Positions 15,101-25,020 of a DNA stretch of 36,754 nt are shown one piece after another; the first letter of the stretch is position 1; each line of letters begins with the position of its first letter. The notes beneath the pieces were generated by a model. It was not told the origin of the DNA. It searched no databases and worked only from the letters and a program-made list of their open reading frames with translations. Source of the DNA: an uncultured bacterium (GTDB lineage: Bacteria; Verrucomicrobiota; Kiritimatiellia; RFP12; UBA1067); contig CACXRO010000023.1 of NCBI GenBank assembly GCA_902770045.1, positions 1 to 36,754 on the forward strand, written 5' to 3'. The position numbers and the translations under genes are program-made.

Positions 15101-16720
15101 TATTTCAACAGTGAGGAGTATGCGACCTTCGATTGGCACCAGCGCCTCGACACGCCGATTGTCGATCGCGGTACTGTAGACGCCGCCTATCGTCCCGCTG
15201 ACTGCGCGCCGCTTGACTTTGACGGCAACGAGCGCGTTTCCGGCGCGTCGATTGATCTCGGCTGCTGGGAATATGATCAGTCGCAGTTCGCCTGCGCCGG
15301 CAGTCTTAATCGCTACGGTGCGCATGAAAACGAGGATTTTACGTTCCACGCCGTCGTTGTTGGGCCGGCGAGCGACACCATCATCCGCTGGGACTACGGC
15401 AACGGCGTGACAGAGGAGACGCGCGAGACGACGCACGTCTACGCCTATCCGGCATCCGGTTATTTCACCGTGAGGGTCTCGGCCTCGCCCGACGGCGGCA
15501 CGACCTGGACGGACTGGTATACGGTGCCGGCGCGCGTCGCCGTGGCGCCCACGCAGATGTTCGTCGACTCCAACTCAGCGACGCCTCTCTTTCCGTACAA
15601 TACGCGGGAGACGGCGGCGACGACGCTCGGGGCGGCGGTCGGCGCGCTCACGAACAACGTTTCCGAGAACAAGACGATCATCGGCGGCGTCGACATCGTG
15701 ATCTTGAGGGGATCGCAATCGAACGACACCGGCTGCTTCCTCGCGACCGCCGTCACGATCCGCGGCGAAAGCAGCAATCCCGCCGATGCCGAGATCGTGG
15801 ACAATGTTGCCGGATTCCGCGCGTTTACGCTGACACACCCGGATGCGGTAGTCTCCAACCTCACAATCTCCGGCGGAGGTTTCAGAACGACAGGTGCATT
15901 TGGCGGCGAAGGCGGTCATGTTCGGATGACGGCCGGTCTTGTCGCCAACTGCGTCATCAAGAACGGCCGCGCCGCCAGCTCGAAAGGCTATGGCTTCGGC
16001 GGCAACGTCTGGATGTCTGGCGGACGGCTCGAGCGCTGCCTTGTCGCCGGCGGCACGGCCAACTGGGGCGGTTTCTCAGGGTCGGAGGCCTGCGGCATGG
16101 GACTTTACGCCACTGGCGGGACAATCGACAGCTGCTGGTTCAAGGACAACAAGACCGACAACAGCGACGGACACAACTCCGCCAGCGTCTATCTCAACGG
16201 CGCGGTCACGATGGTCAACTGCACGGTGACTGGCGGCTGGGCCCGAAACTACAATGGCAAGGGATCGGGCATCCATATCAACAACGCCGCCGCGAAGGTC
16301 GTGAATTGCGTCACCTACGGCAACTACATCGGCAAAGGCACTATCTCCAGCACTGCCGCCGCGAACATCGGTTCGGCGAACCTCGACCGCTACTTCTACT
16401 GCGGCGCGGCCTTCACGAATGCCTCCTGCGCGACATGGACGATGCTGACGGACAGTGACTTTGTCAAGTACAGTTCCTTTACGGGAACTGCGGAAGCCGA
16501 TCTCAAGACCTACTTCAACAGCGAAGAATACGCAACCTTCGACTGGCACCAGAAGCGCGACTCGCAGCTCATCGGCCGCGGCACGCTGGACACCGCCTAC
16601 CGTCCCGCCGACAGCGTGACGCGCGATCTGGACGGAAACGAGCGTGTGTTGAACAGAACCATCGACCTCGGTTGCTGGGAGAAAATGCTCTCGGTCGGCT
16701 TCTTCTACATCCTTCGCTGA
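12182..16720 (+). CDS. Large secreted glycine-rich / double beta-helix surface protein
   Basis: The protein has 1512 residues and a signal peptide at residues 1-22. Residues about 23-235 form a domain beginning LPDGYTEV with an 'Asn-Thr-Gly' motif, common in large surface proteins of gut bacteria. Short beta-sandwich repeats of the type 'xxDYTVSYxxNxxxGTAxxTIxG' lie near 238-313 and 593-665. Residues 363-583 are a Gly/Asn/Ala-rich tract with runs of six or more glycines. A right-handed beta-helix follows at about 665-1036, then a PKD-like domain (WDYGNG, HVY) at 1036-1120, then a second beta-helix at about 1125-1500 that repeats the first. It ends abruptly in GFFYILR, with no recognised sorting signal. 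Likely an adhesin or glycan-binding or glycan-cleaving surface protein; no catalytic residues can be assigned. Confidence 0.88.
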   Translation: MSIMSKLVGSVGCVFAAAVASAGTLPDGYTEVACITVTDQNQYINTGFTPYYMTDIEAHFSVPDFSSQNVLYWTRTSSSFAFITKANTSDPTKTNKVRAYRSSDGSSTVETTLPEYLTSTNILYSTKMVDNRTDNTFTVNGQKVNFVAATGTGRMPSMFLFRLNDNGSLYSGVKAVVGMKLYSFTITEGGAAVADFVPCVRDADGVAGLYDTVRNAFYPNSGTGGSFGYEELAGITICPIPTQVNETFEPCRPELVVSNRTSGATWIVGGDIASPIVDVAYANNYGAGEATVTVTGKGEYAGQRASGSFTITATKLEDDNLVTADTLARRYEANGKYIYEFKSTASAQTATAKRGLVLSDYLLVGGGGGGGNNRGGGGGAGGVTNATGLVGCYIGPNDTFAFTVGAGGAGSAATNAKGGNGGATMFTIGDINLNIPGGGGGGSWNNTAGVAGASGGGGAQNAAGGAGVAGFGFAGADGAAFNSSATGGGGGAGHAGYQANTSTKVAGNGGEGIASSITGEEVYYGGGGGGGGGSNDSYMPGQGGAGGGGNGYMTAAGANGVDGLGGGGGGGGTNSKGGNGGSGVVIFAVVPADFEIDPIPDQKLASGGCEPVPVVHSADGTTLLVKDTDYTVSYTDNDKPGTALMTITGINGYVGKSTTISFTVCCFVDSQAATEGDGSVESPFATISNAVENAKTAIASGAKSIKIMVANGTYKETNLVLDAPIVIVGEERDGVEIVDNVAGKRAFTLSHEGAEVRNLTISGGGLMTNGGEGGHIRMTAGLVEGCVIKNGRASAHKGNGNGGNVWMSGGRIERCLVTGGTANWGGWNNNKQSCGMGLYASGGVIDNCFFKDNRSDNNDGNNSASVYISGTATMVNCTVTGGWNRNYYGTGSGIHIANAAAKVVNCVAYGNYIGKGTISSTAAANFGSANLDRYFHCAAAFTNASCATWRVLTDQDFVNYKSFTGNAEADLFAYFNSEEYATFDWHQRLDTPIVDRGTVDAAYRPADCAPLDFDGNERVSGASIDLGCWEYDQSQFACAGSLNRYGAHENEDFTFHAVVVGPASDTIIRWDYGNGVTEETRETTHVYAYPASGYFTVRVSASPDGGTTWTDWYTVPARVAVAPTQMFVDSNSATPLFPYNTRETAATTLGAAVGALTNNVSENKTIIGGVDIVILRGSQSNDTGCFLATAVTIRGESSNPADAEIVDNVAGFRAFTLTHPDAVVSNLTISGGGFRTTGAFGGEGGHVRMTAGLVANCVIKNGRAASSKGYGFGGNVWMSGGRLERCLVAGGTANWGGFSGSEACGMGLYATGGTIDSCWFKDNKTDNSDGHNSASVYLNGAVTMVNCTVTGGWARNYNGKGSGIHINNAAAKVVNCVTYGNYIGKGTISSTAAANIGSANLDRYFYCGAAFTNASCATWTMLTDSDFVKYSSFTGTAEADLKTYFNSEEYATFDWHQKRDSQLIGRGTLDTAYRPADSVTRDLDGNERVLNRTIDLGCWEKMLSVGFFYILR
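14176..15285 (+). repeat. Beta-helix module, copy A of a 1.1-kb internal repeat
   Basis: This unit codes for a parallel beta-helix starting Phe-Val-Asp-Ser and ending Leu-Gly-Cys-Trp-Glu. It matches 15556-16680 along its length, with near identity in stretches such as NYIGKGTISSTAAAN and AAFTNASCATW. Positions about 14650-14860 are distinctly richer in A and T than the matching part of copy B. Confidence 0.8.
15556..16680 (+). repeat. Beta-helix module, copy B of a 1.1-kb internal repeat
   Basis: Second copy of the module, separated from the first by the PKD-like domain. GC-rich codon use is uniform across it, unlike copy A. The Leu-Gly-Cys-Trp-Glu end is followed by only 12 residues before the stop. 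Confidence 0.8.
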
Positions 16721-17058
16721 CCAGGTGACGTCAGCGAAGCGTCGATGCTGGAGTTAAGCCCGTCATCTCAGATCTGCCGCTGCAACGGCAAATCATTGCT
16801 GGGGTCTCCTATGAGAACAATTGTCAATAGGCCGTCGCGGAGCGACTCCGCCGATTTCGGAAGCAAGTGATGTCCGTCTCCTATTCGCGCTCTGGAACTG
16901 TTCGTTCCCGCGCATCTTATAATGCGTCTGCGGTGGTGCTACCTGTCCCGCGCATTCATTGATGCGGACCCCACGCCGCACTCACCCGCGACGCGACATC
17001 TGTGCTTTCCTGCAAATCTTCGTGCCGTCCTATGTCCGCGAGGCCGCAGCGTCTGCGG

Positions 17059-18165
17059 CTACGCCACCATTTCCGCAGAGCGCATCGCCTCGAACTCCCG
17101 TCGTGCCCGTTCGGAGAGAGGCACGTATTCGGCGTCCGGCTTCTTGAGGAGCGCGACCGCCGTCACCACGAGGCACCTCGCCATGGCGACGAGCGCCCGC
17201 TTCTTCGCGATCTTTCCGCCCCTGGCGCAGATGCGGTGCCCCTTGAGCTTGACGTCCGTGTCCCTTGCGGTTTCGCGCATCGCTATCTGCGCGGCCTCGA
17301 TCATGAGCCTTCTCACGAAGCCGGATCCGGCCCGGGTTATGTGGCACTGCACGTCCATCTCGCCCGACTGCCGCTGCTTCGGCACGAGCCCGAAGTACGC
17401 TCCCGCGTCGCGCGCCTTCCTGAACCTTCCCGGATCTGCATCGATCGACGCGACGAGTGCGGCGCCGGAAAGGAGCCCTATGCCGTACACTTCGCGCACC
17501 CTGCCAATCTTGTCCTTGAGCTCGCCGGATTCGGCAAGCGACTTGATCTGGGACTCGTAGGCCCTTATCTTGAGATCTATCGTCTCCAGCATGTCCATCA
17601 GCGGCCATGCCAGGGATTCGAAGTCTTCCGGCCATCCGGCCTTGCCCTGCCTGTGCGCTTTGTTCGCCGGACAGCTGGGCAGCCTGAACCCCATGGACTT
17701 CGCGAACCCCCTGAGCTCGTTCACGTGCATCGTCCGCACCTTCACGAGCAGGTCCCTCGCCTTCATGAGCCGCAGCATCTGCTGGCAGCGCTCGCTCCGC
17801 AACCGCACCGGGTGCAGCAGCCCGACGTCCGCAAGAGCGAACCTCGCAAGCTCTCGCGCGTCGTTGCGGTCGTTCTTGGTGTTGGACTCGGTCACCATCC
17901 GCAGCTTCGACGGGTTGGCGACTATCGCCTTCATGCCGAGCGACTCGACTTCGCGCTTCATCCACCGGCAGTGGGTGCCCGTCTCGAACACCACCGGCCA
18001 GCCCGTGCACTTTCCGGAGAGGTACGCCCTGAGCCCGTCTCTCGTCGTGGGAATCGTCGTCTCCTCGAGGATTCGCCTCGTGCCGCGCTCCTTCGCCATG
18101 ACGCAGACCTTTGTCGTGCGGTCGCTCACGTCCATGCCGATTGTGGTATAATACTCACTATCCAT
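17059..18165 (-). CDS. IS110-family DEDD transposase (copy 2)
   Basis: 368 residues, intact. The DEDD residues fall in the same motifs as copy 1 (GMDVSD, VVFETG, TKNDRND), as does the C-terminal GLVPKQRQSG with the catalytic serine. Roughly four in five residues match copy 1. The start ATG (18163-18165) follows AGGAGGA five bases upstream. The frame is open further 5' through the structured leader, but the conserved N-terminus and Shine-Dalgarno favour this start. Confidence 0.95.
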   Translation of the reverse strand: MDSEYYTTIGMDVSDRTTKVCVMAKERGTRRILEETTIPTTRDGLRAYLSGKCTGWPVVFETGTHCRWMKREVESLGMKAIVANPSKLRMVTESNTKNDRNDARELARFALADVGLLHPVRLRSERCQQMLRLMKARDLLVKVRTMHVNELRGFAKSMGFRLPSCPANKAHRQGKAGWPEDFESLAWPLMDMLETIDLKIRAYESQIKSLAESGELKDKIGRVREVYGIGLLSGAALVASIDADPGRFRKARDAGAYFGLVPKQRQSGEMDVQCHITRAGSGFVRRLMIEAAQIAMRETARDTDVKLKGHRICARGGKIAKKRALVAMARCLVVTAVALLKKPDAEYVPLSERARREFEAMRSAEMVA

Positions 18166-18411
18166 TTTGATCCTCCTGTCTGTTTGTGTTTTTGCACGGC
18201 CACCGTGGCCAGTGCGCTCCAAATCACAGTATATCAGATAGGAGGATCTTTTTCCATTGGGGAAATGACTTGTGAACATGTCAACGCGCGCGCGGCGCCA
18301 CACGACGCAAGCGCGCGTGTTGGCATGTTTGCAAGTCGGATTCCATTCAGCCGGTTGTCAAGGAACGAATCTTCTCCACCGTTAGGCGAAAAGCCGTTCT
18401 ACATTATACCT
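18166..18411 (-). ncRNA. Candidate bridge RNA / structured leader of IS110 copy 2
   Basis: Same order of elements as in copy 1: TATAAT at the outer end (18403-18408 on this strand), the long palindrome around 18266-18340, the hairpin at 18194-18215, and a helix pairing 18169-18182 with 18235-18248. The helix is GATCCTCC/GGAGGATC here and GACCTCC/GGAGGTC in copy 1, a difference that adds a base pair without breaking the stem. That is direct covariation support for a structured RNA or DNA. Confidence 0.6.
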
Positions 18412-18502
18412 GTCCCCATATGATTTAGCGCGGAAGGCGACAAAGTCACCCGCGACGAGACCGAACACCGCCTCCCCGCTGAGCCGCGACACCACAATTT
18501 TT

Positions 18503-18510
18503 GGTATAAT
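18503..18510 (+). promoter_or_regulatory. Extended -10 promoter of the yceD-rpmF-plsX-leuS run, near-leaderless
   Basis: TGGTATAAT ends at 18510, 8 nt before the ATG at 18519. No -35 at the right distance. From the IS end (18412) to here the sequence holds no gene I can recognise. Confidence 0.7.
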
Positions 18511-18518
18511 ACGCACAA

Positions 18519-18965
18519 ATGGACGAGAAGCTGGTCATAGATGTAGCGCGGCTCGACCCCGAAGGCGAGGACTTCGAGGGCGAGGTTGCGTGCGTTGACC
18601 TCGACGAGAGCTTTGTGAAGGCCTTCGGCGGCGTGCGCTACCGGCTGCGGGCGCAGGCCTTCGGCACCGAGCTCCTGGTGCGGGGCGCGCTGGAGCAGGA
18701 CTTCGACCTCGTCTGCTCGCGCTGCGGCCGCGACTTCGACGACACGGTGAAGGTTGAGGACTTCACGACTTCGGTCGAAATCGGCGAAAAGACCACCGAG
18801 GTCGATTTGACTAACGAGCTCAGAGAGAGTATAATACTCGCCCTACCGACTTACCCGGTCTGTTCCGAGACCTGCCCGGGGGTCGTCCTGAAGACGCAAG
18901 AGCTTCCGGACGAGAGATGGAATGTCTTGGAAAAGCTAAAAGAAGCAAAGAAGCAAGGAGAATAG
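18519..18965 (+). CDS. yceD: YceD/DUF177 family protein (23S rRNA accumulation)
   Basis: The protein has 148 residues. The DUF177 core is visible: a central Leu-Val-Cys-Ser-Arg-Cys block (C66, C69) and a second Cys pair (C115, C119) that may bind zinc. The segment EVDLTNELRESIILALPTYP near 94-113 corresponds to the conserved 'D-L-xx-x-(V/I)-x-(D/E)-x-L-x-L-x-(L/I)-P' motif. Family members are needed for normal 23S rRNA levels, and the gene sits immediately upstream of rpmF in most bacteria, as here (4 nt gap). Leaderless start inferred from the -10 position. Confidence 0.93.
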   Translation: MDEKLVIDVARLDPEGEDFEGEVACVDLDESFVKAFGGVRYRLRAQAFGTELLVRGALEQDFDLVCSRCGRDFDDTVKVEDFTTSVEIGEKTTEVDLTNELRESIILALPTYPVCSETCPGVVLKTQELPDERWNVLEKLKEAKKQGE

Positions 18966-18969
18966 AGTC

Positions 18970-19152
18970 ATGGCCAGTCCCAAGAACCGTGTGTCCAAGC
19001 GCCGCAAACGCGAACGCGTAGCTTCGCTCGAGAAGCCCATCATCGCGCAGGTCGGCACCTGCCCTGCGTGCGGCGCGGCGGTGCGTTCGCACCGTGCGTG
19101 CCCCAAGTGCGGCACCTACCGCGGCCGCAAGGTCGTCGCGGTGAAGGCGTAA
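18970..19152 (+). CDS. rpmF: 50S ribosomal protein L32
   Basis: 60 residues, the usual size. The N-terminus MASPKNRVSKRRKRER is the basic rRNA-binding tail of L32. Four cysteines, C31-x2-C34 and C44-x2-C47, form the zinc ribbon of the zinc-binding form. AAGGAG lies about ten bases before the ATG. It sits between yceD and plsX, the standard bacterial order. Confidence 0.97.
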   Translation: MASPKNRVSKRRKRERVASLEKPIIAQVGTCPACGAAVRSHRACPKCGTYRGRKVVAVKA

Positions 19153-19173
19153 AACCTTTTCCCGTCCAAGGGC

Positions 19174-20225
19174 ATGACGCGGATAGCGCTTGACGCCATG
19201 GGCGGCGACAACGCCCCCGGCGAAATCGTGGTCGGGGCGGTGGAGTCCGCCGCCGGCCTTCCGGATGTCAAGATTCTCCTGGTGGGGCAGCTCGCCCCGA
19301 TCCAGGAGGAGCTTGCCCGCCTGCCGCCAAAGCTCAAGGCCGCGTCGCAGGCGGCGATCGAGAACGGCACGCTGGAGATCGTCCATGCGCCCGACGTGGC
19401 GGAGATGGACGAGTCGCCGGTGGAGTCGGTCAAGAAGAAGAAGGACTGCTCGATCAACGTCGCGATGCGCCTTGTCAAGGAGGGCCGGGCGGACGCGTTC
19501 GTCTCGGCCGGCAACTCCGGCGCGGTGGCGACGAGCGCGATCCTCATCCTCGGCCGGGTGCCGGGCGTGAAGCGGCCGGCGATCGCCACGGTGATGCCCA
19601 ACCGCAACCCGAAGCGCCCGCTGCTGGTCCTGGACGCCGGCGCGAACATGGACTGCCACCCCGAGTGGCTGGTGCAGTTCGCGATCATGGGCAACGCCTA
19701 TTCGAAGGCGGTGCTCGGCCGCGGCGTTCCGGCGGTCGGGCTCGTCTCGATCGGCACCGAGGACTGCAAGGGCAACGAGATGACGAAGGCGACCTTCCCT
19801 CTCCTGAAGGACGTGAAGGACATCAACTTCGTCGGCAACATCGAGGGCAAGGACCTCTACAAGGGCCACATCGACGTCGCCGTGTGCGACGGCTTCGTCG
19901 GCAACGTCATCCTCAAGACCACCGAGTCGATCGCCAAGGCGATCGTGTACTGGCTCAAGAAGGAATGCTTCAAGGGTCCGCTCCGCTTCCTCGGCGCGCT
20001 GCTCCTGAGAGGGGCCTTCCACTCCCTCAAGCACCAGCTCGACCCCGAGATCTACGGCGGCGCGCCGCTCCTGGGCGTCTCCGGCGCGGTGATCATCGGC
20101 CACGGCAGCTCGAGCCACAAGGCGATCTACTACGCAGTCAAGGCCGGCGTCGCGGCGGCGACCAACGACGTCACCGGCCTCATCGCCAAGGCAATCGCCG
20201 AGAACGCCGAGGACCAGAAGCAGAA

Positions 20226-20229
<4 letters not shown>
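19174..20229 (+). CDS. plsX: Phosphate acyltransferase PlsX
   Basis: PlsX converts acyl-ACP to acyl-phosphate for phospholipid synthesis, acting peripherally at the membrane. The protein has 351 residues, a normal length. [19 protein letters not shown] at the start is the family signature. [13 protein letters not shown] lies near 110-122, and [11 protein letters not shown] near 225-235 and [15 protein letters not shown] near 243-257 match conserved blocks. It follows rpmF by 21 nt and overlaps leuS by four bases (ATGA). The usual partner fabH does not follow; leuS takes its place. Confidence 0.97.
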
Positions 20230-22916
<2,687 letters not shown>

Positions 22917-22937
22917 GCGGCGACTGGAAGATGGCCG

Positions 22938-24353
22938 ATGGAGACTACGAGCGAACAGACGCGAGAGTGGCTGAAATCAGGCGACTCGAGGGAATACTTC
23001 GAGCTCGTGGCGTTTCCGACCGTCGGCGCGGACCCGTCCCGGCTGCGGGACTGCGTGGCGTGCGCGACGTGGTTGAAAAAATGGCTGAAAGGGATCGGGG
23101 CTGAGGCGGAGCTGGTGCTGCCGCCGCAGCGCGGCGTCTCCGAGGAGAAGGCCGCGGCGCTTTCGGTGCCGGTGGTGTTCGCCGAGCTGAAGGGGACCGA
23201 AGGCGCGCCGACGCTCCTCTTCTACGGCCACTACGACGTGCAGCCGGCGGACCCGCTGGAGCAGTGGGAGACGCCGCCGTTCGAGCCGACGCCGAGGGAC
23301 GGCCGCGTCTATGCCCGCGGCGCGCAGGACGACAAGGGACAGTTCTTCGCCTTCCTCTGCGGATTGAGGGAGTTCTGGCGCGAAGCCGGCGCGGAAGGGC
23401 GGATGCGCCCCAATGTGAAGATTCTTCTCGAGGGACAGGAGGAGTCGGGCTCGACCGGCCTCTTCCGTCTCCTCGGCGAGGCGGAGTTCCGCCGGCGGAT
23501 CGCGGCGGACGTGATGCTGGTGTGCGACACTTCCGCCGCATCGGACCTGCGGCCCGCGATTGTCGCGGGGATGCGCGGGGTGTGCCATTTCACGGTGCGG
23601 CTCGAGGCCGCGTCGCGCGACCTCCACTCCGGTGAATTCGGCGGGGTGGCTCCGAACGCGGCGCAGGGGATGTGCGAACTTCTCGCCTCGCTCCACGATG
23701 CCCGGGGCGCGATCGCGGTCGCGGGTTTCCGCGACGGCGCCGTCGAGCCGACGGCGGAGGAGCTCGAGGCCGCGACGGCCGGGGCTGCGTCCGCGGCGGA
23801 GATCGCGCGCGAGATCGGCACCGATCCGTGCGGCGGCGAGCGCGGGGTGGAGCCGGTGCGCCGCGGCGGGTTCGATCCGACGATCGAGGTGAACGGCGTC
23901 CATTCCGGCTACGGCGGCCCCGGCTCGAAGACGGTGATTCCGTGCGAGGCGGTGGCGAAGCTTTCGATGCGGCTGGTGCCGGGGCAGAATCCGCAGCGCT
24001 GCTTCGAGCTCGTCAAGGAGCACCTGCGTGCGCGCTGCCCGGGCGGGATGCGCATCTCGTTCCCCGAGGACAGCGGTCTTTCGTCGGCGCTCAAGCTGCC
24101 GCTCGGCTCGCCGGCGATGCACCTGGCGGAGGAGGTGCTCTCGGAGATGGATGTGCGCGGGCCGGTGTTCCGCTGGGAAGGTGCGTCCATCCCGGTCGTC
24201 GCGGCGCTCAAGGAGACGAGCGGGGCGGCGCCGATCCTGGTCGGCTGGGGACAGTCCGGCGACCGCATCCACTCGCCGAACGAGTCGTTTTCCGTACGCC
24301 AGTTCCTGCTTGCGAAGCAGTGGGGCAAGACCATCGTTCCGCGCTTGGCGTAA
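22938..24353 (+). CDS. M20-family metallopeptidase (dipeptidase-like)
   Basis: The protein has 471 residues and no signal peptide, so it is cytosolic. FYGHYDVQP, with H98 and D100, carries the first zinc ligand; ARGAQDDKGQ near 129-138 supplies the bridging Asp; EGQEESGS near 168-175 holds the catalytic base Glu and a ligand. A dimerisation-domain insert spans about 215-340, and the C-terminal His block is 'GDRIHSPNE' near 447-455. These features match ArgE/DapE/carboxypeptidase G2-like enzymes, and closest to the M20 dipeptidases that hydrolyse short peptides. Specificity cannot be read from the sequence. It starts 21 nt after leuS and probably ends that transcription unit. Confidence 0.93.
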   Translation: METTSEQTREWLKSGDSREYFELVAFPTVGADPSRLRDCVACATWLKKWLKGIGAEAELVLPPQRGVSEEKAAALSVPVVFAELKGTEGAPTLLFYGHYDVQPADPLEQWETPPFEPTPRDGRVYARGAQDDKGQFFAFLCGLREFWREAGAEGRMRPNVKILLEGQEESGSTGLFRLLGEAEFRRRIAADVMLVCDTSAASDLRPAIVAGMRGVCHFTVRLEAASRDLHSGEFGGVAPNAAQGMCELLASLHDARGAIAVAGFRDGAVEPTAEELEAATAGAASAAEIAREIGTDPCGGERGVEPVRRGGFDPTIEVNGVHSGYGGPGSKTVIPCEAVAKLSMRLVPGQNPQRCFELVKEHLRARCPGGMRISFPEDSGLSSALKLPLGSPAMHLAEEVLSEMDVRGPVFRWEGASIPVVAALKETSGAAPILVGWGQSGDRIHSPNESFSVRQFLLAKQWGKTIVPRLA

Positions 24354-24394
24354 CACTGCATATGCCCATTCCGTCCCTTTTGTCCCTTCTTCAA

Positions 24395-24467
24395 CCCGAC
24401 CTATTGCCAACAGCGTCTATTGGCAGCGTCTATTGGCGGCAATGGTGTGTAACCTTGCGGCGGGCTG
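24395..24467 (+). repeat. Short tandem and inverted repeats between the M20 and chaperone genes
   Basis: The 14-base unit around TATTGGCAGCGTC is present about twice in tandem, and ATTGCC ... GGCAAT brackets it as an inverted repeat. No gene is visible in 24354-24504. It may be a weak transcription-termination structure or a decayed repeat element. Confidence 0.35.
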
Positions 24468-24504
24468 CGTGTAGACAGGACAACAAAAGAGGAGAAGCGA
24501 AGCC

Positions 24505-24996
24505 ATGTTGGACATAAAGCAGGTTCTGAAGGAAATCGGCGCCAAGAACGGACTCGAGATGTCCCTTGACGAGAACGGCGCCTGCTCGCTGGAGCTGGCC
24601 GACGGGCGCGTCATGCTCATCCAGGAGCGCGCCGATCTCGACGAACTCGATTTTGTCGCGACCCTCGGCCCCGTCCCCGAAGAGCTCCGCGCGAAGGTCT
24701 TCACCGAACTCCTCGCCGCCAACTTCTACTGGAAGGAGACGTTCGGCGCGACGATCTCGTGGAACGCCGACCTCGAGGAGGCGGTGATCACGTATCCGCT
24801 CGGCCTCGCCGACGCGACGGCCGAGTCCGTCGAGACGATCTTCACCCGCTTCGCCGAGCTTCAGTCCGCGTGGGCGGAGCGCTTCGCCGGGCTCATCGCC
24901 GAGGCCGGGAAAGGCGAGGAGGATCCGGACGGGGAAGGCGGCGAGGAGCCGTCGACGGACGGCAAACAGGATTCGGACGTCATCATCAAGGCTTGA
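24505..24996 (+). CDS. CesT/Tir-family type III secretion chaperone
   Basis: The protein has 163 residues. Residues 1-130 follow the CesT-fold pattern: an N-terminal amphipathic helix, then Leu-Glu-Met-Ser-Leu-Asp-Glu-Asn-Gly-Ala-Cys-Ser-Leu with a hydrophobic beta strand, Val-Pro-Glu-Glu-Leu, Leu-Leu-Ala-Ala-Asn-Phe near 70-75, then a Thr-x-Gly-Ala-Thr strand and a long C-terminal helix ending in Trp-Ala-Glu. Such small acidic dimers bind the N-terminus of a specific effector and guide it to the type III secretion ATPase. The tail (residues 131-163) is acidic and looks disordered. The gene has a GAGGAG Shine-Dalgarno and is followed 24 nt later by its presumed effector. This assignment rests on pattern and context, as CesT sequences are weakly conserved. 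Confidence 0.82.
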   Translation: MLDIKQVLKEIGAKNGLEMSLDENGACSLELADGRVMLIQERADLDELDFVATLGPVPEELRAKVFTELLAANFYWKETFGATISWNADLEEAVITYPLGLADATAESVETIFTRFAELQSAWAERFAGLIAEAGKGEEDPDGEGGEEPSTDGKQDSDVIIKA

Positions 24997-25020
24997 CGGC
25001 AGGCTGAAAGGAGACAATAT

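Larger units (their letters stand above)
16806..18411 (-). mobile_element. IS110-family insertion sequence, copy 2
   Basis: Same ends as copy 1: TCTCCTATGAGAAC from 16805 and ACATTATACCT to 18411, with CT at 16806-16807 and 18410-18411. Orientation is the same as copy 1. About 1.6 kb long. The two copies differ at many positions in both coding and non-coding parts, so they are diverged relatives rather than a recent duplication. It lies 85 nt after the giant-protein stop. Confidence 0.88.

Noticed and set aside
12659..15436. A 925-codon open frame on the minus strand opposite the giant protein gene
   Set aside because: It is a shadow caused by high GC: rich in Arg/Ala/Val with no domain, while the plus strand has a signal peptide and clear repeats.
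18412..18480. C-terminal remnant of a gene displaced by IS copy 2 (a frame reading Glu-Gly-Asp-Lys-Val-Thr)
   Set aside because: The open stretch is short, has no recognisable family, and does not join with sequence left of the IS.
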